DNA from: Flavobacterium sp.
GTDB taxonomy: Bacteria > Bacteroidota > Bacteroidia > Flavobacteriales > Flavobacteriaceae
Assembly: GCA_030682755.1 (NCBI GenBank)
Contig: JAUXNR010000316.1
Span: 1-6,732 of the forward strand
DNA: 6,732 nt
Direction of reading: 5' to 3'
Numbering within the stretch: position 1 is the stretch's first letter; the number at the start of each line of letters is the position of its first letter. This document shows positions 1-5,682 of the stretch, in pieces. Made by a program: the position numbers and the translations under genes. Under the pieces are notes generated by a model. The model made no database searches. It was not told where the DNA came from and was given only the letters and a program-made list of their open reading frames with translations.

Positions 1-49
1 TTTGACTCAATAAATCTTGAAGAGTATCTTCGGTTAAATCGATTAACAT
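1..49 (-). CDS. Probable thioredoxin-like protein, N-terminal fragment
   Basis: A reading frame opens with ATG at 49-47 on the minus strand and runs off the left edge of the window, giving 16 codons (MLIDLTEDTLQDLLSQ). It lies only 15 bases after the peroxiredoxin stop codon, in the same direction and with no terminator between, so it is almost certainly the second gene of that operon. The short peptide resembles the start of small thioredoxin-family proteins that I remember next to peroxiredoxins in Flavobacteria. The CxxC active site, if present, would lie outside the window, so the identity is inferred from context and a weak N-terminal resemblance. There is no visible Shine-Dalgarno sequence before the ATG. 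Confidence 0.5.
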   Translation of the reverse strand, partial: MLIDLTEDTLQDLLSQ

Positions 50-64
50 GATGATGAATTTAAA

Positions 65-703
65 TTAGTTTTGACTTAAGTAAGCAGCTGTACTTAATCG
101 ATCAGCTACCATGGCTTCTTTTCCTTCTTCCCAGTTGGCCGGACAAACTTCACCTTTAGTTTGAACGTGAGTATACGCATCAATCAAACGCAAATATTCA
201 TTTACATTTCTTCCTAACGGCATGTCGTTTACACTTTCGTGGAAAATTTTTCCGGTTTCATCAATCAAATACGTTGCTCTGTAGGTAACGTTTGAACCTG
301 AAATTAAATAGGTTTCAGTATCTTCATTGAATTCTCCTGCTTCGATGTCTAAAATTCCTAAAGCAGATGATAAATTTCTTGTTGTATCAGCAATTAAAGG
401 ATAAGTAACACCTTCAATTCCACCATTGTTTTTGGCTGTGTTTAACCAAGCAAAATGCACTTCATTCGTATCACATGATGCACCAATTACAATGGTATTT
501 CTATTTTCAAATTCCGGTAAAGCCGTTTGAAAAGCATGTAACTCTGTTGGACAAACAAAAGTAAAATCTTTTGGATACCAAAATAAGATTACTTTTTTGT
601 TGTTTTTAACTGCTTCGTCCAACACGTTGATTCTCAAATTGTCTCCCATTTCTGAAATGGCATCTACTGTAATGTTTGGAAATTTTTTACCTACTAATGA
701 CAT
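65..703 (-). CDS. Typical 2-Cys peroxiredoxin (AhpC/Prx1 family)
   Basis: This 212-residue cytoplasmic peroxidase should reduce hydrogen peroxide and organic hydroperoxides with a peroxidatic cysteine, then be recycled by thioredoxin or an AhpF-like reductase. The active-site motif P44-xxx-T48-xx-C51 lies inside FTFVCPTE. The resolving cysteine is C187 in GEVCPANW, and the conserved arginine of the pocket is probably R142 in YRATYLID. The C-terminal tail after C187 has the length usual for typical 2-Cys enzymes. Residues about 117-140 form an acidic stretch, by my memory roughly a dozen residues longer than in E. coli AhpC, just before the RAT motif; this seems to be a lineage feature. The start at 703 fits the family N-terminus (MSLVGKKFP). 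A thioredoxin-like gene follows 15 bases downstream, which suggests the electron donor is co-expressed. No ahpF is visible. Confidence 0.96.
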   Translation of the reverse strand: MSLVGKKFPNITVDAISEMGDNLRINVLDEAVKNNKKVILFWYPKDFTFVCPTELHAFQTALPEFENRNTIVIGASCDTNEVHFAWLNTAKNNGGIEGVTYPLIADTTRNLSSALGILDIEAGEFNEDTETYLISGSNVTYRATYLIDETGKIFHESVNDMPLGRNVNEYLRLIDAYTHVQTKGEVCPANWEEGKEAMVADRLSTAAYLSQN

Positions 704-738
704 AATTGTTTATTTTTTATAAATGTTATTTTCTGATG

Positions 739-746
739 CAAATTTA
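739..746 (-). promoter_or_regulatory. Putative -7 promoter element for the peroxiredoxin operon
   Basis: Read on the minus strand these bases are TAAATTTG, a perfect match to the Bacteroidota -7 consensus TAnnTTTG. It lies 36 bases before the peroxiredoxin ATG. No good TTG -33 element is found 17-23 bases upstream; that space is filled by an inverted repeat (755-771), which may mean the promoter depends on an activator. Confidence 0.5.
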
Positions 747-754
747 CTACAATA

Positions 755-771
755 CAGGAATTTTAGTCCTG
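755..771. promoter_or_regulatory. Inverted repeat over the -33 region of the peroxiredoxin promoter
   Basis: CAGGA (755-759) and TCCTG (767-771) are inverted copies separated by seven bases; the pair at 761/765 also matches, giving an odd-centred 17-bp imperfect palindrome. It lies 8 bases upstream of the -7 element. Its place where a -33 element should be suggests a protein-binding site, for example for a peroxide-responsive regulator, but the sequence does not match a regulator motif I can name. Confidence 0.35.
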
Positions 772-909
772 ATAAATATCATACATTTTCTTATGTAGGT
801 ATTGGTTTTGCTGATGCTAAAGGCAATTGTCGTCTAAAACAATCAAGTCTGCAATTTTAATAGGATATTATTTTAGTATCTCTAATTTTAAAGCTAATTT
901 GATGAAGAA

Positions 910-923
910 TTAACAATTGTTAA
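910..923. repeat. 14-bp perfect palindrome in the intergenic gap
   Basis: TTAACAATTGTTAA is identical to its own reverse complement. It lies between the antiporter terminator (940-965) and the peroxiredoxin promoter (739-746). It has no spacer and so is more like a dimeric protein-binding site than an RNA hairpin. The rest of the 704-986 gap shows no convincing reading frame or RNA gene. Confidence 0.4.
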
Positions 924-939
924 AATTGAATTAAAATAA

Positions 940-965
940 AAAAACTGCCGATTAAAGCAGTTTTT
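940..965 (-). terminator. Rho-independent terminator of the NhaC antiporter gene
   Basis: The arms AAAAACTGC (940-948) and GCAGTTTTT (957-965) enclose an 8-base loop. Read on the minus strand, the stem is followed by a run of seven T residues. It lies about 20 bases after the stop codon of the antiporter gene, as expected for its terminator. Confidence 0.8.
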
Positions 966-986
966 GTGTTTTAGGATAATAAAATC

Positions 987-2471
987 TTATTTAGAAGTAA
1001 GTTGTTTGATTTTAATATTGAAAGCAGCAAACAGCAACGTCATAAACGGACTGATGATGTTGAAGAATGCATACGGAGCATAACTTAAGGTGGATACTCC
1101 TAAAACGCCACTATGGTAGGCACCACAAGTATTCCATGGCACAAGAACAGACGTTACGGTTCCGGAATCTTCTAAGGTTCTACTCAGGTTTTCAGGAGCT
1201 AAACCTTTATCTTCATAAGCTTTTGCAAACATTTTTCCCGGAACAACGATGGCTAAATATTGATCGGAAGCAGTTAAATTCAGTGCTAAGCAACTGGCAA
1301 CGGTACTGGCAAATAACCCGAAAACGGTGTGGAATAATTTTAATAAAGCTTCAGTAATTTTGGTTAAAGCACCAATAGCTTCCATGACACCTCCAAATAC
1401 CATGGCACATAAAATCAACCAAATGGTGCCCAACATGCCTTGCATTCCTTTGGCAGAAAACAATTCTTGCAGCATTTCATTGGAGGATTCAAAATTAGTT
1501 TGTACCGTGATGGCATTCATCACACCTTTATAGCCCGACATGAAGTCCAACGATGTGCTACCACCAATTTTTGCCACCAAGTCAGGTTGGAAAAGCAATG
1601 CAAAAATTCCACCCAACAAAGTACCAATTAACAAAGCAATAAGTGGTTCTGTTTTTTTGATAATTAAAAGAATAACCACAACAGGTACTAAAAACAACCA
1701 AGGACTAATTGTAAACGTTTCTTTAATGGCCATTAAAGTTGCTTCATTATTGTTTACACCACTTGTGGTTTGCGTTAAACCTAAAATTACAAAAATGACC
1801 AAACTCAAAGCCAAAGTTGGCACTGTTGTTAATGTCATGTATCGAATATGTGTAAATAGATCTGTTCCCGCCATAGCAGGAGCAAGATTAGTAGTATCGG
1901 ATAATGGAGAAAGTTTATCACCAAAATAAGCACCTGAAATTACAGCTCCGGCTACCATTCCAATGGGCATTCCAAGAGTGCTTCCAATTCCAATCAAAGC
2001 GATACCTACCGTAGCAGATGTTGTCCAAGAACTTCCGGTTGCAATTGAAATGACAGAACAAATTACCACACAAGCAGGAAGAAAAATTGTTGGGTGTAAG
2101 ATTTGCAAACCATAATACACCATGGTTGGTATAATGCCACTGAGCAACCAAGTTCCTGAAAGAGCACCAACTAACAGTAGTATAATGATTGCACTTGAGG
2201 TAGATTTTACATTTTTAGAAACGTCTTCCATCATCGCTTGGTAGGAAACTTTATTTCTAAATCCTATAATAGCGGCAATGGCTGCTCCAATTAACAATAA
2301 AAATTGATTGCTGCCGCTCAAAGCATCATCGCCAAAAGCATAGCGTACGTTAAAAGCCAACAATGCTACTAATATGATTATTGGAATCAATGCCTCAAAA
2401 AGCGATAAGTTTTTGTTTTCTATAAGTTGTTCGTCTTTTGGATCCAGTGGTTTTATGTCTTGACTTTCCAT
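987..2471 (-). CDS. nhaC: NhaC-family sodium/proton antiporter
   Basis: This 494-residue polytopic inner-membrane protein should exchange Na+ for H+, or a related organic substrate, across the membrane. About ten or more hydrophobic segments are visible, for example near 27-41, 57-71, 93-113, 130-143, 155-180, 215-231, 257-271, 276-294, 347-366 and 461-484. The short N-terminus (1-24) is charged and cytoplasmic-looking. Family hallmarks include the TGSSWTTSATVG stretch (145-156), GAYFGDKLSPLSDTTNLAP (180-198) with D185 and D192 as likely ion-binding carboxylates, and PWNTCGAYH (445-453). Length fits the family. The gene lies downstream of the PLP-enzyme gene on the same strand, but a terminator intervenes, so it probably has its own promoter; I could not identify a good TAnnTTTG element in the short upstream region. 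NhaC relatives include malate/lactate antiporters and predicted methionine carriers, so the substrate is not settled by sequence. Confidence 0.9.
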   Translation of the reverse strand: MESQDIKPLDPKDEQLIENKNLSLFEALIPIIILVALLAFNVRYAFGDDALSGSNQFLLLIGAAIAAIIGFRNKVSYQAMMEDVSKNVKSTSSAIIILLLVGALSGTWLLSGIIPTMVYYGLQILHPTIFLPACVVICSVISIATGSSWTTSATVGIALIGIGSTLGMPIGMVAGAVISGAYFGDKLSPLSDTTNLAPAMAGTDLFTHIRYMTLTTVPTLALSLVIFVILGLTQTTSGVNNNEATLMAIKETFTISPWLFLVPVVVILLIIKKTEPLIALLIGTLLGGIFALLFQPDLVAKIGGSTSLDFMSGYKGVMNAITVQTNFESSNEMLQELFSAKGMQGMLGTIWLILCAMVFGGVMEAIGALTKITEALLKLFHTVFGLFASTVASCLALNLTASDQYLAIVVPGKMFAKAYEDKGLAPENLSRTLEDSGTVTSVLVPWNTCGAYHSGVLGVSTLSYAPYAFFNIISPFMTLLFAAFNIKIKQLTSK

Positions 2472-2534
2472 GTATATTGGTTTGTGGACTGCAATATATA
2501 AAAAAGGGAGGAATGTTTTTTCATCTCACAAAAA

Positions 2535-2562
2535 AATCCGCTTGCATCACCACAAGCGGATT
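2535..2562 (-). terminator. Rho-independent terminator of the PLP-enzyme gene
   Basis: The arms AATCCGCTTG (2535-2544) and CAAGCGGATT (2553-2562) form a 10-bp stem with an 8-base loop. On the minus strand the stem runs into a stretch of seven T residues (A residues at 2530-2536 on the plus strand). It lies about 46 bases after the stop codon of the PLP-enzyme gene and about 64 bases before the antiporter start, so it should limit read-through between these genes. Confidence 0.85.
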
Positions 2563-2608
2563 CATTATTTTTATTGAAATTTCATTCTGTTTATTTCAGG
2601 TGTTGAAA

Positions 2609-3832
2609 TTATAACATTACATTTTCACTTTCCAGAATATTCAGTTCCACCATACATGCTTTCATCATTTCATAAGTGCGTTCAATATTGTTATCTAAAC
2701 CAATTGAAAAACGAATTAATCCATCAGTCAGACCCATTTCAATTTGTTCTTCCATTGGAATTTCAGAAGAAGTAGATGTTCCGGGAGCACTGAATAACGT
2801 TTTGTAGAAACCTAAACTTACGGCCAAGTATCCTAAATTCTTGTGTTGCATCAATTCCATCAGTTCGTTGGCTTTTTCTAAAGAACCCACATCAAGCGTC
2901 ATCATGCCACCAAAACCGTATTCTTTGTTAATCATGTTTGTATAAATTTCATGACTCGGATGACTTTTCAGACCAGGATATACCACTTTTAATCCGTCAT
3001 TTTCAAATCTTTCAGCTAAATAATTGGCATTATAACTGTGTTGTTTCATTCGGATGTGAAGGGTTCTTAAATTCTTCAAAATACTGGCAGAACGCAAACT
3101 GTCCATGGTTGGACCTAATAACATGCTTGCACCGTTATTTACGTTTTTCAAATCATTGATAAATTCCTGAGAGGCACAAACTACACCTCCCACGGTATCA
3201 CTGCTTCCGTTAATGAATTTTGTCAAACTGTGAATGACTACATCAGCACCTAATTTTGCAGGAGCAACCGATAAAGGTGAAAACGTATTGTCAACCACCA
3301 ACTTAATGTTGTGTTTTTTTGCTAATTTTGCTAAGCTTTCAATATCGGCTACTTCTAATAAAGGATTACTCACGGTTTCGCAATATAAAACCTTGGTATT
3401 CTTATTTATAACAGCTTCTACTTTATCTATTTTTGTAATATCAACAAAATGGGTTTTGATGTTCCATTTCGGTAACATGTTTTTCATGAAAGCATACGTT
3501 CCGCCATAGATGGTTCTGCTTGAAACAATTTCGTCGCCGGCACCACATAATTGCATAAGAACCGGTGTGATTGCACCCATTCCTGAAGCAGCCACATTGG
3601 CACTTTCTGTGCCTTCCATGGCGGCTAATGCTTCACCTAAATAAAGATTCATAGGTGAAGAATGACGAGAGTAGAGGTAGCACCCTTCAGCATTTCCTTC
3701 AAAGGTATCAAACATGGTTTTTGCAGAAAGAAACGTATAGGTTGACGAATCTGAAATGGATGGATTTACACCTCCAAATTCTCCAAAGTATTGTAAATCT
3801 TGGATTTTGTCTGCGGGGTTAAATTTTGACAT
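2609..3832 (-). CDS. Cys/Met-metabolism PLP-dependent enzyme, methionine gamma-lyase-like
   Basis: This 407-residue cytoplasmic enzyme belongs to the cystathionine gamma-synthase/methionine gamma-lyase fold-type I family. Visible features are Y54-S-R56 (cross-subunit phosphate contact), SGMGA (83-87), the ring-stacking Y109 in TIYGGT, E152 and N156-P157 in ETVSNP, D181 in VVDNTF (pyridine nitrogen), S202-L-T204-K205 with K205 as the Schiff-base lysine, and R374 in LIRFSIGLD for substrate carboxylate. The position of the methionine gamma-lyase cysteine (YGCT in the Pseudomonas enzyme) is G111 here, so lyase, gamma-synthase or sulfhydrylase activity cannot be told apart from sequence. A start 54 bases further upstream is possible, but its added residues are hydrophobic and unlike the family; MSKFNPADK at 3832 is preferred. 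A divergent Lrp-type gene suggests amino-acid-responsive control. Confidence 0.92.
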   Translation of the reverse strand: MSKFNPADKIQDLQYFGEFGGVNPSISDSSTYTFLSAKTMFDTFEGNAEGCYLYSRHSSPMNLYLGEALAAMEGTESANVAASGMGAITPVLMQLCGAGDEIVSSRTIYGGTYAFMKNMLPKWNIKTHFVDITKIDKVEAVINKNTKVLYCETVSNPLLEVADIESLAKLAKKHNIKLVVDNTFSPLSVAPAKLGADVVIHSLTKFINGSSDTVGGVVCASQEFINDLKNVNNGASMLLGPTMDSLRSASILKNLRTLHIRMKQHSYNANYLAERFENDGLKVVYPGLKSHPSHEIYTNMINKEYGFGGMMTLDVGSLEKANELMELMQHKNLGYLAVSLGFYKTLFSAPGTSTSSEIPMEEQIEMGLTDGLIRFSIGLDNNIERTYEMMKACMVELNILESENVML

Positions 3833-3855
3833 AGTTGGGTATTTTAAATTTATTA

Positions 3856-3886
3856 CAAATTTCAGTATTATTAGTATTAAAATCAA
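3856..3886 (-). promoter_or_regulatory. Putative promoter of the PLP-enzyme gene
   Basis: On the minus strand, TTG (3886-3884) is followed after 20 bases by GAAATTTG (3863-3856). The latter differs from the Bacteroidota -7 consensus TAnnTTTG only at its first base, and the spacing lies within the usual 17-23. The element ends 23 bases before the preferred start codon at 3832, which supports that start, because the alternative upstream start would lie inside this promoter. Between the two elements AGTATTA occurs twice (3864-3870 and 3873-3879), nine bases apart. Confidence 0.4.
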
Positions 3887-3931
3887 CTGGAATCATTTTT
3901 ATTAGATAAAATAAAGGTTACAATGTGAATT

Positions 3932-3941
3932 TTTAATTAAA
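3932..3941. promoter_or_regulatory. AT-rich palindrome, possible Lrp-type operator
   Basis: TTTAATTAAA is a perfect 10-bp palindrome between the divergent PLP-enzyme and Lrp/AsnC genes. Lrp-family proteins often bind AT-rich imperfect palindromes in such shared control regions, and autoregulation is common. Base composition makes chance palindromes likely here, so this is only a candidate. Confidence 0.2.
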
Positions 3942-3948
3942 TAATCTA

Positions 3949-3976
3949 TTTGATTTAAAAATAATTCCTACTTTTA
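3949..3976 (+). promoter_or_regulatory. Putative promoter of the Lrp/AsnC gene
   Basis: TTTG (3949-3952) is followed after 16 bases by TACTTTTA (3969-3976), one mismatch from the TAnnTTTG -7 consensus. It ends 22 bases before the ATG at 3999. The spacing is at the short end for this phylum, so the call is tentative. Confidence 0.35.
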
Positions 3977-3998
3977 GATTTTATTTCAAACTTTTACC

Positions 3999-4460
3999 AT
4001 GATACATTTAGACGCAATTGATAAAAAGCTACTTAAACTGCTACAAGAAGATACTAAAAAGACAACAAAAGAGCTTTCTCTTTTGTTGCACCTTTCCATT
4101 ACAGCCATTTATGAACGCATAAAAAAGTTGGAACGCGAAGGGATTATCGAAAAGTATGTAGCCATTTTAAATCGTAAAAAGATAAACAAGGATTATGTTG
4201 TTTTCTGTCATGTTAAACTGATGCAACATTCCAGAGATTTTGTGACCCGATTTGAGAGTCAAGTGGTTAAACTTGATGAAGTGTTAGAATGTTTTCACGT
4301 TAGTGGTGATTATGATTATATTTTAAAAATTTGTGTGGGAAGCATGGAGGAATATCGCGAATTTATGGTTTCAAAATTGACCACTTTAGATCATATTGGC
4401 AGCACACACAGTTCGTTTATGATTGGTGAAGTGAAAAGCACCACAGCCTTTGAATTGTAA
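3999..4460 (+). CDS. Lrp/AsnC-family transcriptional regulator
   Basis: This 153-residue protein has the full two-domain layout of feast/famine regulators. Residues about 4-55 form an N-terminal winged helix-turn-helix (LDAIDKKLLKLLQED, then SITAIYERIKKLEREGII). Residues about 65-145 form the RAM ligand-binding and oligomerisation domain, with the characteristic GDYD turn at 103-106. Length is typical. Such proteins bind DNA as dimers or octamers and respond to amino acids. The gene is divergent from the methionine gamma-lyase-like gene across 166 bases, an arrangement like mdeR/mdeA of Pseudomonas, so the likely target is that enzyme gene plus its own promoter. The effector is probably a sulfur or other amino acid, but this is inference. 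No terminator is evident before the bshA gene 82 bases downstream. Confidence 0.95.
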   Translation: MIHLDAIDKKLLKLLQEDTKKTTKELSLLLHLSITAIYERIKKLEREGIIEKYVAILNRKKINKDYVVFCHVKLMQHSRDFVTRFESQVVKLDEVLECFHVSGDYDYILKICVGSMEEYREFMVSKLTTLDHIGSTHSSFMIGEVKSTTAFEL

Positions 4461-4509
4461 ACGTCTTGTTTTTTTTAACGAAACCTTACCGTTATCCTCT
4501 TTCAAAATA

Positions 4510-4530
4510 TTTAACTTTGTTACAGTTAAA
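4510..4530 (+). promoter_or_regulatory. Putative bshA promoter -7 element inside an inverted repeat
   Basis: TAACTTTG at 4512-4519 matches the TAnnTTTG -7 consensus perfectly and lies 23 bases before the preferred bshA start at 4543. It overlaps an inverted repeat with 7-bp perfect arms, TTTAACT (4510-4516) and AGTTAAA (4524-4530), separated by seven bases. A repressor bound there would block initiation; alternatively the symmetry is chance in AT-rich DNA. I find no clear -33 element. The position supports a promoter of its own for bshA and a short leader. Confidence 0.5.
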
Positions 4531-4542
4531 ATAAATACTTTA

Positions 4543-5682
4543 ATGAAAATAGCTATTGTTTGTTATCCCACTTTTGGCGGAAGCGGTGTTGTTGCCACAG
4601 AACTCGGTTTGGAGTTGGCCCGAAGAGGACATGAAATACATTTTATAACCTACAGTCAACCGGTTCGTTTGGCACTTTTAAATCCCAATGTTTTTTATCA
4701 TGAAGTGAATGTACCGGAATATCCTTTGTTTCATTATCAACCGTATGAATTGGCTTTATCCAGTAAATTGGTTGATATGGTAAAGTTACATCAACTGGAA
4801 GTGTTGCATGTTCATTATGCCATTCCGCATGCTTATGCGGGCTATATGGCAAAACAAATGTTGTTGGATGAAGGTATAGAAATTCCAATGGTTACTACCT
4901 TGCACGGAACTGATATTACATTAGTGGGAAATCATCCGTTTTATAAACCTGCCGTTAGTTTTAGTATCAATAAATCAGACTATGTAACCTCGGTGTCTCA
5001 AAGTTTAAAAGATGAAACCTATAAATTGTTCAATATTACCAATGAAATTGAAGTGATACCAAATTTTATTGAGATTGATAATGTAAAAAAGGAAAAAGAT
5101 ACGCCGTGTTACCGTTCATTAATGGCCAAAGATTCAGAGCGAATAATTACTCATATCAGTAATTTCAGAAAAGTAAAACGCATACCGGATGTCATCAAGA
5201 TATTCTATAAAATACAAGAGCAATTGCCTGCAAAATTGATGATGGTAGGCGAAGGACCTGAAAAAGAAAGTGCAGAGCGACTTTGTGAATCATTAGGCAT
5301 TTCAGATAAAGTCATCTTTTTTGGAAACAGTAATGAAATTGATAAGATTTTATGTTTTACGGATTTGTTTTTATTACCTTCAGAAACAGAGAGTTTCGGA
5401 TTGGCAGCTTTAGAAGCCATGGCGTGTAGCGTTCCGGTCATTTCAAGTAATACAGGCGGTTTGCCGGAAGTAAACAGTAATGGTGTTTCAGGATTTTTAA
5501 GTGCCGTTGGAGCTATTGAAGAAATGGCCAATAACGCCATCACAATTTTAGAAAATGATGACACCTTACATAATTTTAAAGTCAATGCTTTTAAAACGGC
5601 ACAAAAATATGACATCAAAGAAATATTACCTTTGTATGAGGCGTTATATGCCAGAGCAATTTCAAAAAAACAGTTAGTATGA
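4543..5682 (+). CDS. bshA: N-acetyl-alpha-D-glucosaminyl L-malate synthase BshA
   Basis: This 379-residue GT4-family retaining glycosyltransferase should transfer GlcNAc from UDP-GlcNAc to L-malate, the first step of bacillithiol synthesis in the cytoplasm. It has a two-domain GT-B layout. The N-terminal half carries MKIAIVCYPTFGGSGVVATE (1-20) with the glycine-rich loop, HVHYAIPHA (89-97) and TTLHGTDITLVG (118-129), all typical of BshA. The C-terminal half has SNFRKVKR (206-213), GEGPE (236-240) and the E-x7-E motif (E283 and E291) in ETESFGLAALE, followed by TGGLPEV (304-310). Length matches the family. A longer frame starting at 4450 would overlap lrp and adds 31 residues absent from the family; the ATG at 4543 also follows a good promoter element. 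The gene overlaps the next one by four bases (ATGA). Genes for BshB and BshC are not in this window. Confidence 0.93.
   Translation: MKIAIVCYPTFGGSGVVATELGLELARRGHEIHFITYSQPVRLALLNPNVFYHEVNVPEYPLFHYQPYELALSSKLVDMVKLHQLEVLHVHYAIPHAYAGYMAKQMLLDEGIEIPMVTTLHGTDITLVGNHPFYKPAVSFSINKSDYVTSVSQSLKDETYKLFNITNEIEVIPNFIEIDNVKKEKDTPCYRSLMAKDSERIITHISNFRKVKRIPDVIKIFYKIQEQLPAKLMMVGEGPEKESAERLCESLGISDKVIFFGNSNEIDKILCFTDLFLLPSETESFGLAALEAMACSVPVISSNTGGLPEVNSNGVSGFLSAVGAIEEMANNAITILENDDTLHNFKVNAFKTAQKYDIKEILPLYEALYARAISKKQLV

Noticed and set aside
782..797. TACAT/ATGTA inverted repeat upstream of the peroxiredoxin promoter
   Set aside because: Five-base AT-rich arms with a six-base spacer are expected by chance in this composition, and no T run follows.
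1067..1929. Several overlapping plus-strand reading frames of 63-129 codons opposite the antiporter gene
   Set aside because: They lie wholly antisense to a well-conserved membrane protein gene, their translations show no family features, and there is no promoter-like element before them.
1918..2151. A 77-codon minus-strand frame inside the antiporter gene
   Set aside because: It is an out-of-frame shadow of the antiporter coding sequence, with a composition rich in Trp, Cys and His that is unlike a real protein.
3833..3886. An 18-residue N-terminal extension of the PLP enzyme
   Set aside because: The extra residues are hydrophobic and Ile-rich, are absent from the family, and overlap the putative promoter; MSKFNPADK is the better start.
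4461..4480. A run of eight T residues (4469-4476) just after the lrp stop codon, as a possible terminator
   Set aside because: No GC-containing stem precedes the T run, so it does not qualify as a Rho-independent terminator.
4450..4542. A 31-residue N-terminal extension of BshA overlapping the end of the lrp gene
   Set aside because: The family begins at MKIAIVCYPTFGGSG, and a TAnnTTTG promoter element lies within the extension.
5205..5618. A 137-codon minus-strand frame opposite bshA
   Set aside because: It is antisense to conserved GT-B motifs of bshA and its translation has no recognisable domain; it is explained by the coding constraint on the other strand.
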